Below, in pieces: positions 22,861 through 35,039 of a DNA stretch of 64,000 nt. The stretch is taken from positions 310,001 to 374,000 of the forward strand of contig WFMF01000033.1 in assembly GCA_011033025.1 (NCBI GenBank), read 5' to 3'. Each line of letters starts with the position of its first letter. The stretch's first letter is position 1. The notes beneath the pieces are model-generated. The model saw only the letters and a program-made list of their open reading frames with translations. It ran no database searches and had not been told where the DNA came from. The translations under genes were made by a program, and so were the position numbers. This stretch comes from Beroe forskalii. Taxonomy: Eukaryota > Ctenophora > Nuda > Beroida > Beroidae.

Positions 22861-25800
22861 ATGGCCAATGACTCTCAAGGAGATGCAAGGTTGGTGTGCT
22901 TAAAATAAGACCTTGCTGCTGATGTGTCCCTCTGGGCCTCTTACATTTAAATCTATTTTTGAGTGCAAACAATCGAGTTTCGGTCACATGAAATATCATT
23001 GTATTCGTTTACCGGAATTTGAGTTCACAAACTCACAAAATTTAATCATCAGGATTAAAATAGAGGACATCAAAGATGCTATTAGGATCCTTGACGTTAA
23101 CTCTGCTTTTGAGGAATACGGCCGAATCGTCGACATCTCGATTGCCAAGGACAACTCTTCGGCCTCCGTTGAGTTTGAGACCGAAGAGAGTGCAATCCAG
23201 GCTGTAGAAGGGACAAACGGAGAAGTGTTGTTTGGTGGTGCTGTGAAAGTTAGCCTGTTCTCGAATAAACCCCTCCCCAAGAAACTGCCGAAATTCAAGA
23301 AAATAGGTTAGAATATTTTAAATGACCTTCCGCAATCTGCTTCAGTTTCAAAGGAACTGTTTGTTGATTTTTAATCAAACTACGATATCTGTGTGTTAGA
23401 TGTATTAGATAGGACAATGAATTTTCTAAATACATGACCTTGATAATCACCTAACGGCCTTTAATCTTATCTTTGAATTCGTCTAAATGAATCGGAAAAT
23501 TGTTTAATTCCAAAACCAAGTCTATCTCTAAACGACCCCCCACCAGGTGACACCTACGCGGCAGCAGCAGAGAACGTAGTAGTTCCAGAAGACACTGAAA
23601 TGCCTGCGGAGGACGCTGATATAATGTCACCAGCTGAGGATGGTCCTGCGGAGGAAAAAGAGAAGGAAGTTCCGGAGAAGAAGAAGGAGTCTGCACAGAA
23701 TGAGGAGAATGATAAGGACAAGCTGTGTCGGATATTCGTTGGGAATATAAACCGGTAATATCAATAATTTAGAGCTTTTTTTTAAATAATTTTGAAGAAT
23801 CGAATCTATAATAAGTATTGGCTTACAATTGAAAATCCCTCTCAATGGATTTATTTTACAAATTAATCAACTCTACTTCCCGAATGATTTATCATATTTT
23901 CCTAGTATAATTAGTGCCATTCTTAAAGTTTACTCCAATGCTAACCTTTACAGCATAGTCGAGATTGATAATTGATTTAATCAGTGCCATTCTTCAAATT
24001 GACGCCTACACTTTCAGCATAGTCGAGAAGCCGGAGCTGAAGAAAGCCTTTTCCCACTGCGGCATGGTGACCTACGTGTGGATTTCCTTCAACCCCTACG
24101 GCTTTGCGTTTGTAGAGTTCTCCACTGAAGCAGCTGCTCAGAAAGCTCTGAAAGAGATGCACGGCGCCAGGACAGACTTCAGCGACGAACTGAAGATCAC
24201 GCTCAGAGAGAAGCGGAAAAAAAGTGAGTGAATGATACCTTCCCCTACCTACCTTATTCCAAATCCATGATTTCATTTGAAAATCAAATCGTTTGGATAG
24301 ACTGTGGCGAGTTCGATTGTTACTGCACACCTGAAAACCGCTTTATATATCATCGACATTAATTTGGATCGTATTTTCAGTTTATTCACAAGTTTCTAAA
24401 GGAAAAAGGTAAACGATTATCAATATCTCAGAATAACCGTTAATAAATCCCCAGATGAATTTCCATAACTTTTTGATCCCTCAAAATAATTATGGTTGCT
24501 CAATAGTCAATATTCATAGCAAAGCGTCAGTCTGCATTCAAATCCAGAAAACTACCCAGATTGTTCATTGAAACTGCCTTCGTTTTTAACGTTTATCATT
24601 AAAAATCACTTCTACACCCTTCCTACTTCGCTTCTAGGTTGTTCATCGGAGGTATCATTAACGAAGTGCATCAGGACGAGCTGCAACCTGTCTTTGAGAA
24701 ACTCGGTGAAGTAACCGACGTGTGGATATCTCAGGGAGAGCCACCTCGCTTCGCTTTTGTGGAGTACAAATCAGGTGAAAGTGCAGAGAAAGCCGTGGAA
24801 AAGCTGCACGGAAAGAGCATGTTCGGGGGGAAGATAACTGTCACGTTTGTGATCAAGAAACGTGACTTTAGCGATGTGGGGGGAACTGGGAGGCGAGGCC
24901 GAGGGTCATATCACGATGGAGGAAGAGGAAGAGGATCGTACTATGGAGGAGGAAGAGGTATCGTGAACTTATATATTGGGCAATATAATCAATGTGTTGC
25001 TCTTAAATATTGGGCAATTAACCAGATATATGGGGCGTATCTAGAGTTGCTTTAGTAAACCATAAACGCAAGGGATATTTCACACATGTATCAGCCTTGA
25101 TAAATGAAAGTCTCTTAAATTCTGACTAGAGAATATCCCTAACATCGACCACGTCCTTATGAAAAAATGGCCATGCCCAATTTTTGCAAAGGTTTGGTCT
25201 CTACTGCCAATAGAAAATCTAAACTGAAGAGGAGGAAGAGGGGGAAGTGTAGTTGAGAAGAGTGTCTACGGACGTCCTGTGAGGAGCCATCCTACGACTA
25301 CCACGGATATCCAGCCCAAGCTGCGGAGAGGTAAGAGGGAGGGGGATCATTGGGGTGTTCTGAAACGTACGTAAAACTCCGGTGAAAACGGGCAGTTCAA
25401 ATGTTTTCGAATTCCCGTGGAAACGTGATGCACAAACGTGTAGTTGATTAACGTCTTAAGGTTAAATGAGATTGTTATGATTTAAACTGTTCCGTAACGT
25501 AAATATAAACGTAGAATGTACCTAACGCTTTTTATGCATTGGGTGTAATACGTTCTAATATTGGAATGTCTTAATGAATAACGAAACCGCTTGAAAACGA
25601 TAATCACATGATTTTCGAAAGCTCCTGACTTTAAAAACTCTCGTATCATTCAAACGTTTTCAACTTACTCCCTACGTCTGACGTACATCCCAAATTCCAG
25701 GCGTCCGCCCCCTGCCCATTACTCCGGCCCCCGCGGGCACTCCCGTCCCTTACCTGCCGCACGCCCGGCGCCCGCCCCCCATTACGACGAATATTACGAT

Positions 25801-26046
25801 TACCCGCCGGCGGAGAGTGCTGAGTACGCCGCCGAGTACGCTCCCGCAGAGTACGCCGCTCCGCCGCGGTACGCCGCACGCCCTCCGGCGCCCCGCGGCG
25901 GCGCCCCCTCACGATACCCCTCACGACCCCCGGCGCCTGCGCCGTACCGGCGCCGCCCGCAGCCGTATTACGCTGAAGAGGAGGCGTATCCGGCACCAGG
26001 ATATCAGGAATACGGCGAGGCTGGGTATTACCCGGATTATTACTGA
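22861..26046 (+). CDS. RRM-Y1: three-RRM, RGG and Tyr/Pro-rich RNA-binding protein
   Basis: Exons: 22861-22889, 23053-23306, 23547-23754, 24018-24223, 24381-24408, 24638-24957, 25232-25330, 25701-26046; about 496 residues. RRM-a (10-80) is degenerate: RNP1 reads NSSASVEF, without the usual aromatics. An acidic/Lys linker follows. RRM-b is CRIFVGNINR, then YVWISFNPYGFAFVEF. RRM-c is RLFIGGIINE, then DVWISQGEPPRFAFVEY. An RGG/GRGS stretch follows, and the tail is rich in Tyr, Pro and Ala (EYAAEYAPAEYAAPPRY ... YYPDYY). The RRMs resemble those of SRSF3/SRSF7-type SR proteins, so splicing or mRNP assembly is inferred. Compared with RRM-Y2, exon 7 lacks one base after RPVRSH, which puts the tail in a different, Arg/Thr-rich frame unless corrected. 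Exons 2 and 4 have exactly the lengths of RRM-Y2 exons 3 and 5. Confidence 0.85.
23913..24028 (+). repeat. Duplicated acceptor region of RRM-Y1 exon 4
   Basis: AGTGCCATTCTT..CAGCATAGTCGAGA occurs twice, at 23,913-23,964 and 23,983-24,028. Only the second copy continues into the coding exon (CATAGTCGAGAAGCCGGAG). The first has its own pyrimidine-AG acceptor but then reaches stops (ATTGATAATTGA). Confidence 0.85.
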
Positions 26047-27738
26047 GCAACGAGGACTTTATAACGAGACTTGGTGGACGAATTTATGGTTATAAACAGT
26101 TTTCACATATATTTTATTAATGCCCATGAATTGATAATTTTTCTGAGGCTGAGCTGTAACCGTACTTTCATGAAAGCAATAGTTGTGGCTTTGTTTTACC
26201 CCTGTTTTAATTTTTAGCAACGCTTCGTTTGAGCGTGATATGACAAAGGTAGGTTTTTTGGCAACGTTATTTGAAACACGCAAATGATTTATGTTTCTGT
26301 AACACGTTCAGACTAAGTAAGAATCATATTAACTTGTCAACGACTCAACGATGCTTCAGACTTTTCAGACTTTTGATCCGTTACAATTATGGCGAAGTTG
26401 GTTCTGACTTTTGAACTGGTAAATTGTCGTATTATTTGTTCTCATTATTTTATCTCTTTAAACGATATTCTGGTCTTACTAAATTCAAAATTTTGACTGA
26501 GTATTAATTTTTTTGAAAATGAATTAATCGCAAGTTGCGTTACATTTTTACGTTACGTAACTTATAATGCTGAAGAAAATAGCACTGTTATAACTTTGAA
26601 TTTGATCAAATCCGAAAAAAAACTTCATGAAAGTTGTTGACGTTGGGGAACTTAATTGAGAAAGATCTGAATGAAAATATATATCAATTATATTGCTTTT
26701 GACTTCATCAACTTATCTGGTGCTAGGTTAAAAAGCCTTTATTAATTCTTTATTAAGTCTTTACTAACTAACTTTATTAAGTCTATTTCATTCTAAATTC
26801 AATAATCGCACACAGCTACAAGAGCCACTCTGTATGGAATGATACTGATAAAATGTACAGAGCACTCCTCAAATCAACCACCATTTTACAATGTATGATG
26901 TACATTGTATGATGTACATTGTATGATGTACAATGTATGATGTACATTGTATGATGTACAATTCAGGATGCTCAGAATGTATTCTGCACTCATTATGTGA
27001 TCATCTATGATGTACAGTGTACGATTCACTCGATGTTGTATGGAGCCTTGAGTTCAGTTGTGCTCAATGCTGCTCTAATTCCATGAAGTGAAGCAATCAC
27101 GTGATAAAATAGCGGCGTCATGTCTGATGTCCTCTATTGAATCGAAAGGTTAGATGGTACAGATACCGCAATTCCCTTTTTCAATCACACTTTTTCTATT
27201 TTTGACGAATCTTCAAATTTATCGAGAATTTATAACTTCGTATCATCTTGATTATCAATTAACAATTGTATTTTGTCAGGGGTATCTGTATCAGCATTCA
27301 AAGTTCAAACAACTTCAATAAATTGACATGGAGTTAGCGACATAACACACATTCTAAATTTCATGTGGACCGATGCTGTATAAGAAATCAGATGGAATGA
27401 AGAGTAAATTTAAGAAGTTGAAGAAGGGAGAGTTAGCAAAATATGAAAATAAGCATATGCTATAAATTACATTTGTCATCAATGTCGAATGTGAACTATA
27501 CTCATCTTTCATTAATTTTATGTGCTTAATTCTACTTTAAGTTTCATCAATTGTAAGCTGGTACTCGCTCTTGCAATCCCTTATGTTCCTAAAATTGATC
27601 CTTACTTTATCCAATAATATTGAATGATATCAATTTCATTTTAGTTATTTGCTCAAATGAAAATTCTATATTTTAAGCGACCTTATTCGTTAAGTTTAGT
27701 GGATGTAATTTAATAATTTCTCCCCATTTACAGCCGCC
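26047..27738. other. Intergenic; 14-bp palindromic minisatellite
   Basis: AT-rich spacer holding the RRM-Y1 3' UTR and the RRM-Y2 promoter. The only ordered sequence is the minisatellite at 26,888-26,971. An acceptor-like TTTACAG directly before the RRM-Y2 start suggests a 5' UTR intron. Confidence 0.55.
26888..26971. repeat. 14-bp minisatellite with palindromic unit
   Basis: Five to six copies of GTATGATGTACATT; some copies carry CAAT in place of CATT. TGTACA in each unit is palindromic and ACAATGTA/TACATTGT alternate, so copies can pair with one another. Confidence 0.85.
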
Positions 27739-30700
27739 ATGGCCATGATATCAAACCGCCTCTGGGTGGGTAACCTCCCCCGGGCCTTTGAGAAGGGCGA
27801 GATCAGCTCGGAATTCGAGGAGTTCGGTGCCATCCAAGACATTTGGGTGGCGTACAACCCGCCAGGGTACGCCTTCGTGGAGTTCTCTACGGAGGAGGAG
27901 GCCAAAGCGGCCATGGAGGTGAATAAGACTGCCTTAAGTTTGGTACAGTTTAACAACACTAATTTAAATACAAAATTTTAGAATGTATGAATATGATGAA
28001 TGATACAATACGGTATATTCCTTCAAATATTAAAAGAACACCACTCTTCTCTGATAAGTTAACAAAGTTTCTGATAAGTTAACAAAGTTTCTATTCTAAA
28101 CACCAGGTGAAGAATGGGAAGTGGGCTCCCGGGCTGAATTGTGAGCTGAGAATACAGTTGTCTAAGAAAAGCGAGTCTCAGCTTAAGAAGGAGTCACAGG
28201 TGGACCAGAAGATAAAGAAGGAAGTTGTGGAAGAAAAAGTTGTGGAAGAAAAAGTTGTGGAAGAAAAAGTGACGAGTAAAAGGTAAGTGCTCAATGGTCT
28301 GATTGGCTTTTTTCAAAATCACTCCTGCATGTCTGGCTGATATGGAAACTCAGTGCAATATCCGATCCCTTCTACGTCTCTCTTTCACTTTTCAAAGAGG
28401 GCTATTATAAGCATTCTGGTACAATGTTGTGTCAATTCTCTCAAGATAATAACCCTCCTTATCCCGTTTTTCAGGATTAAAGTAGATGACATCAAAGACG
28501 ACATTAGAATCTCTGATGTTACCTCCGCGTACGAAGAGTTCGGTCGAATTGTCGATATCTCGATTGCCAAAGACAATTCTTCGGCCTCAATAGAGTTTGA
28601 GACGGATGAGGAGGCAGCCCGGGCTGTGGATGAGACTAACGGAAAAGAGTTGTTTGGCGGGGAAATAAAGGTGGAGCTGGTGTTTGATAAAACCGCTGCA
28701 AAGAAACCTCCAACTTTCAAGAAGTCAGGTGAGAGAGGGACCTTAGCTCATTTGTAGTTTTGTCTTTAAAATGGTGGAAAATCTCATGATTCTTAATGAT
28801 TGCCTTGAGATTTAAATGGAAATTGAATTAATTAAATCTAATTCGAGTATTTTTCTCAGGGAAGTCAGAAAATCACGAAGGTTCTTCCAGGGTATTCGTT
28901 GGGAATTTCAAACGGTAGGCTTCATGTGATTTTTGTAGTGACGTAATCATAAATAGATAAATTAGTCGTAATGAAATCAAATGCTGAAATGTCTCAACAT
29001 TGATTTGGGATCGAAATGAAATCAGTCTATGTTACACTTACAAGGGTCTGAATGTGAAATTATATTATGATGTTATTCAATAATCCAGAAAAACCTCTCC
29101 CCCACAGTCCAATAGATAAGATGGAACTGAGGAACGCATTCCAACACTGCGGCACCATCACTGATTCCTGGCTTTCCTTCAACCCGCCAGGTTTTGGGTT
29201 TCTGGAGTTCTCTGCTCCTGAGGAGGCTCAGAGTGCTGTAAGAGCGATGAGCAAGGCCATGACCAACTTCAGTGATTCTTTGAAGGTGGAAATAACGGCA
29301 AAACGACAACGAGGTGAAACCTTTATTCTTCAAAATCGTGTTAAAGTTCACTTTATCAGTATATCTTGGTTCTCTTTGGCCATTCACATTTCAAAAAGTC
29401 CAATTAAGCCCAATAATTGGCCTGGACGATATTCTGAAATCAGCATTTCCACATTTAATCTGTTTCAGGAGATAAGAATTCGAAGGAAACCAGGTGAGAA
29501 TTAGAAGTAGGTATCTAAATTTGAGAGTATTCGGGAAGAAATTGTACAACTCTGTTTGCACTTCCGTTTATCCACCTTTTGTGTGTTGGCGTTCTTCCAT
29601 TCTGCCAGTATTCGATGATGAATTTCAACCTTCGGACTCCAGTTCCAAACATCACTATTTTTGTCCCCAACACCATCCTCCCTCTAACACCAGGTTATTT
29701 GTCGGCGGTATCAAGGATCCTTCAATCGATAAGACCGAAATAAGGTCGGTATTTGAGGAGTTCGGTGAGATCACCGATATCTGGGTAGCGCACAACCCTG
29801 CGGGCTACGCCTTTGTGGAGTTTAAAACCCGCGAAAGCGCTGAAAGCGCCATGGGGAAGATGAACGATGCGGAGCTGTTCGGCGGGCGACTCTCCGTCTC
29901 CTTCACAAAGAAGAAAAGGGAAGGAGAGGGTGGGGGTTCCTCCCGGAATAGAGGAGGAGGAGGGAGGGGAGGTGGAAGAGAGGGAGGAGGGAACTCCTAC
30001 GGGAGGCCTGCCAGATCCCACCCCTATAATGCGGGAGACTATCCCCCTGAGAGGTAAGAGAAACCCGCGGGAATTTCGTCAAAAAGGTATATATCTGCCG
30101 ACCTGTTGTTGTCGCATATTAAAGGAATATAATCGTTTGGTCGTTCCTTGCGTATAAAAGCCCGTTCGAATTATCGATCGTCAATTAATTGGGAAGTTAG
30201 AAATTGCGATGAATATTGCGGGATTTGTTAATCTACATTCAAGAATCAAAATGTTTGAGATGAAGTTTTGATCCGGATTTAAATTCCAGGCGGTTGCCCC
30301 CGATGCGTTTACCCCGCGGTATATCCCGCCCCTCTACTGCCGTGCCTGATGTCGCCTCCTACCATACGCCGCCACCTAGCCACCCTGGTCAGCCACCAAG
30401 CCACGCTGGTCCGCCGCCAAACCACCCTGGTCATGGCCCGCCGCCAAACCACCCAGGGGCGGCGCCCTATCCCGATTACCATGCTCAATATTACGGCGGT
30501 CACGCAGCGGCGCCCTCGTATCCTGACCGAAACCATGCTCCGCTTGCGAACGCGGCTCCTTCCTCGTATAATCCGCCCGCGGGCTATAATCCCGCCAGCT
30601 ATCCGCCCGCGGCGGGCTATGGTCAGAGTTCAAGTTATAATGTCCCTCCTGCAAACCCGTATCAACCACCCGCCAACCCATACCAAGCTCCTCCAAACCC

Positions 30701-30848
30701 ATATCAAGCCCCCACAGCCCCGTATCAAGCCCCCGCAGCCCCGTATCAAGCCCCTGCTCACTCTGATCCGTACTATAAATCGTACACGAGCTCCCGTCCC
30801 CCGGATTATGGGGCAGCTCATGGGTCCCGGCCCCGCGGATATTATTAG
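27739..30848 (+). CDS. RRM-Y2: four-RRM, RGG and Tyr/Pro-rich RNA-binding protein
   Basis: Exons: 27739-27918, 28107-28282, 28475-28728, 28860-28914, 29108-29313, 29469-29493, 29694-30053, 30290-30848; 604 residues, frame intact. The start GCCGCCATGG is a perfect Kozak context. RRM1 is RLWVGNLPRAF, then DIWVAYNPPGYAFVEF. A Lys/Glu linker repeats VVEEK three times. RRM2 is degenerate (DNSSASIEFET). RRM3 is RVFVGNFKR, then SWLSFNPPGFGFLEF. RRM4 is RLFVGGIKD, then DIWVAHNPAGYAFVEF. An RGG region and a 185-residue tail of SHPGQPPNHPG, NPYQAPP and APYQAPA repeats end the protein. NPPG(Y/F)AFVEF is the SRSF3/7-type RNP1. Inferred: a multivalent RNA-binding protein prone to condensate formation. It is the fullest member of the cluster and the best reference for models of the others. 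Confidence 0.9.
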
Positions 30849-32949
30849 GCCCTATTAGGCCCCGCTACTCTGCTTTCACCTGATTCACTGTAAGATCCAG
30901 GATATATCATTATGTTGTTATGTTGCTTTCTGTGAACGTTGATATGAGATAAAACCGATACAAGGATATTTATATTATTACTCATCTCGATATGACGAAC
31001 CGAAATGCTTGCGGAGACATCTTGTGAACTGAATGCGGGTTTCACTGTCGCTATTTTATGTCACGCTGTCCGCTTTTTCATGTCAATCATCCATTTTACT
31101 ATTTTATCTCGTTTTTATTTGATAATATATTGAATCATTACCGACGGAGGATTTATTATATAATGAAAGTTCAAGAGTTGGCCTTTTGCCAGCCATCCGA
31201 CTTAATAAGTTGCGGTACAAAGTCTTAAAGTTCGAATTGAGTTTTGGAATTTGGATTGACAACTGGGCCTAGAAGTTTTATTTTCTTATCATATTTGTAT
31301 ATTCATTTAAAGTTAATCTAAAATCTTTTATTCTGTATCGCTGACATAAATTGTGTTTACAACATTATTAACCCATTTACAGTATGATGTATGATGTTTA
31401 TGTTATGAAGTAATAACTTGAAAGTTGAATGCTATAAAGCTATAAGATACTTCGTTCGAATGCGTATCGTTTTTATTTGTGGAAAGCCCAAATAACGCGG
31501 TCGAAGACACAGCTCATTGTTTTCATTTCTATGGCAATTTATTTCGGCCCCATTCTTTGTCGAAATATCAATAAGAGCTGAAACCGAAGTTACTGATTAA
31601 TTGCCATTAACACTTTAAATAGCGATTTTGCGTTTGAGGTACATTGCGTAATTGCCTAAGACATGTTGCATGAACAAATTGTTTTACTCCTTCTTCAAAG
31701 CTTCAACTCTTCAAGTCTCTACGAACAACCGTCAATAAAATAATCATTGATAATCGCAATTAAACCAATGTAACGGCTGAATCCAATGAAAACCTGTGTA
31801 TGTTTCAAATGTGATCCAATTCTTAAAATGTTAGAACCTCATTCACGAGAACAAGGGAAAACTGAATTTTCCTCTTCTGGCTCCAGGACTGAGTTTAACA
31901 TTATTATCCTAACATCACAAGTTTATGCGCAGGTCAGGCTTTCTAATTTGCCAGAGGATGCTCAGTGCCGCTTGATCTCTTCAACAATTTCTATTGCCAT
32001 CGCAATATCATGTGAAAGTTTGAAGAAATATTCATAGCTTAGTGAAGAAGTTGGTAGACTTGTGGGAAATAACTGAGCAGATTAACAAGGAATAAGGTAC
32101 GTCCTCTAACTACCACTTCGCCTAAATGCAACTTCAACCACAATATGTAGATCAACATGGCAACTATTCATTGTTTATAAGTCATCAGTTTACAATTTGT
32201 TTTTTTCGATTGTTACAAATCAAATAGATCTTGTATGCGATTTCAAACGATATCTGTTTCTTTTAGAACATCGAATACGACGCTATTATGTATGAAGGGA
32301 AACTGGGAAGATTGATGACAATTGACAAAGCATACACGACAAACCATGAACTAGATGTGGTATGATGTCAGACCAGATACACGACATACCGACATCGCAT
32401 ATTAAGATATTATGTCAGTATGATGTGAGATGTCGAAAGCTTGCTTTTGTATGAGGGAAATTGACCACATAACTTGAACTGCATATATTTTTTGAATGAG
32501 TGCAGAGAGATTCGTTGAATTTGTCAGATTTTTCTGAGAAATATCGGCATCTTTTATGAAGATGGTGCCTTTTGTATTTTTGATTTTTTGTGTCCTTGTG
32601 TGAGGAGTAATTATGCCCTTGAAGATTTGCATTTGAGGAGCTTCTCTCCTCAAATATGAACTTTATTTGTTTACTTTGATTGAAATATCTGTAAATTTGG
32701 TAATTTTCATAATGAGTTTTACTCGATAACGCTTTTTTGATTATATTTAGGCCAATAGTCTTCCATCTTTGGTTACAATATCAAGACAGTCTTTTTCGCA
32801 GGCTTCCTTATGAAATTATTTGAATAGTCTCCATGTTTTTCTTACGGGTCTTTACTGTTAAACAGCTAATTTGTGCAGTCTCCATGAACGCGAAGCGTGA
32901 TTGAATCTGTTCCTCGTCCTCACCTAACCAACTCACTTGAGCAGAGATC
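30849..32949. other. Intergenic, RRM-Y2 to RRM-Y3
   Basis: AT-rich spacer. An AATAAA lies at 31,734-31,739, rather far from the RRM-Y2 stop. At 31,930 an acceptor-like GCGCAG is followed by VRLSNLPEDAQ, which looks like an RNP2 start but decays within a few codons; a relic RRM exon is possible. AGTCTTCCATCTTTG at 32,757 recurs, slightly changed, inside RRM-Y3 intron 1. Confidence 0.5.
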
Positions 32950-35039
32950 ATGTCAGTTAAGTCCTCTCCACGTCTCTTTATCGGCGGCCTCAAACGTAAC
33001 GTCGAGAAGGAAGAAATGACAGCAGAGTTCACGGAATTTGGCGAGATTGTCGACATGTGGATAGCGTACGATCCGCCAGGTATGAAACGTTCAATATGAC
33101 TTGATGATAGCTAAAAACCGAGGTTTCGTTTGCGGTTTTGGTTTGCTCACGAACTTTTTTTAGCACAATCTCGGTCAGTAGTCTTCCATCCTTGCTGACA
33201 TTTAGAATCACAATGGCCAGGAGTTAAGTTAAAACATCAATTATGGGCTTATGGGTTAATAAAGCATGATTCATACGATCCGCCAGGTTTCGCCTTCATT
33301 GAGTTCAGCTCGGAGGAATCAGCCCAAGCTGCTCTGGAGGCAAAGCATAGGACTCAAGCGTTCGATTGCGAGATCAGAGTGGAGTTTACTAAGAAGAAGG
33401 ATAGCAACAAGAACTCCGAGGAAAGCTCGCGACCACGGTAAGGGTTGACCGCTTGTCAGTTTTTGTTAATCTTTTCTCAGTAATTAAGTTCTCGGTTTTT
33501 GACTTCTGTGGAATGAATTATCATGAGGGTCATGGTTATATCTCGTGCAAAATTTATTATGATGTTGAGCCCCCGCCTTGTTTCTTAGAGCTTGCCCAAT
33601 CATTATTAAGCGGAATCCAATCAGCATTATTACTTCTTCTTGAGTATCATGTATGCCTTATCAGGCTCTTCATTGGCGGTATCATCGAGCATATCGAGAA
33701 GGAGGATCTCCGACCCAAGTTTGAGAAGTTCGGTACTGTAACAGACGTGTGGATCGCCCACAATCCACCTGGATTCGCGTTCGTGGAGTTTGACAACGAG
33801 GACAGTGCTAACAATGCCGTGGCGGAGATGGACGGATCCAAGCTGTTTGGAGGAACGGTCAAAGTACAGATCACAAAGGGAAGGAAGGAGGGCAGAAGAA
33901 ACAGGGGTGGGTAGTTTTAGAGGATGTTTTGAGAATCGTGGTAGCCATAGCGGCCATGTTATTCTTCGTTCAATTTGAGTGGTCAAAATACATGCCTGGC
34001 TTGATCCCTCCCAGTACGTGCAAATTCAGATGTGTCCTGCTGAACAGAACATCATTATGACTCTCCTTATCATCCCCAAACATTTAGATTTCAGACCACA
34101 AGTTTCTCACACATATCCGTGATGTTATCTCTTCTCCCATGTTTCAGTGAGTGAGAAGAGAGTTTACACAGGACCTGGAAGAAGAGGCGACGAGTTCAGG
34201 CATGGAGAAATAAGGTATTTAATTTAATTGATGCATGATCGTACAATGTACGCAATATTAACTTTTTTAAGGAATAAGGAGTGTTGTCTGTGACAGAGGT
34301 ATTGCGGCATATGGGAACGTTTCTGCAATTTCCAAAGTGCCATATTTTGTACGTACGTGAGTAGGTGATACCGATTTTCAGTTATTATGATTCTCCATGA
34401 CAGCTTCCCCTACACCTGTCAACCTCTCTGTCTTATAAGCACCCATTCTTCACATTCAGCTATGACGACGATATTCACATTATTTTCGCACGCTTCTGAT
34501 ATGAAACTTTCTCCAAATATCATGTAACGTTTTTCACTTACTCCCTAAAATGAAGTTCTCGAATTCAGCCCGCCCATTAAACTTGGCATCTTGCCCGGAC
34601 TTAACCACCCCCTATGTTCAGGAGGGCTCCCTACCCGCCGCCGGGCGACTCCTTCGGACGACGGCGCCCCGCCCCACGTGATCCCTACGCACGTGGCCCG
34701 CCGCCCGCACGCGGCCCGCACTACAACCCGCCCCGGGGACCGCCCGCAGACCAATACCCCGCTCCCTCGCACGCCCCCGCCTACCACAAGCCTTACGCCG
34801 CCCGAGAGCCGGCGGCGGCGCCCTATTACGAAGCCCCTTACGCCGCCCCTGCACGAGACCCGTACTACCCTGACCCGTACACTGCGCCAGCCCGGGACCC
34901 GTACAGTGCGCCTGCCCGGGACCCGTACTACGCCCGAGAATACCCGCCCGCGGAGCCTGTAGTTCCCGCCCGCCCGCCCCCGCCACGGCGGGATCCTTAC
35001 TACGCTCCGCCGTCACACGACCACTACGCTTACTACTAG
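32950..35039 (+). CDS. RRM-Y3: two-RRM and Arg/Tyr/Pro-rich RNA-binding protein
   Basis: Exons: 32950-33079, 33287-33437, 33665-33906, 34148-34214, 34622-35039; 335 residues, frame intact. RRM1 is RLFIGGLKRNV, DMWIAYDPP|GFAFIEF, split by intron 1 just before RNP1. RRM2 is RLFIGGIIEHI, then DVWIAHNPPGFAFVEF. A short basic Gly/Arg piece follows. The tail (197-335) is rich in Arg, Asp, Pro and Tyr with ARDPYYPDPYTAPARDPY-type repeats and ends HYAYY. The domain order matches the C-terminal halves of RRM-Y1 and RRM-Y2. Inferred role as for them. Intron 1 is flanked by a 15-bp direct repeat and is absent from the equivalent position of RRM-Y2 RRM1. Confidence 0.9.
33067..33288 (+). repeat. 15-bp direct repeat bounding RRM-Y3 intron 1
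   Basis: TACGATCCGCCAGGT stands at 33,067-33,081 (exon end plus donor GT) and again at 33,274-33,288 (intron end plus exon start). The intron (33,080-33,286, 207 bp) is cut so that CCAG|GT is used once as donor and once as acceptor, which regenerates the uninterrupted codons. Confidence 0.9.

Noticed and set aside
31900..32037. Acceptor-like site followed by VRLSNLPEDAQ, like the start of an RRM
   Set aside because: Similarity ends within about ten residues and no RNP1 follows; at best a relic, mentioned only in the intergenic note.
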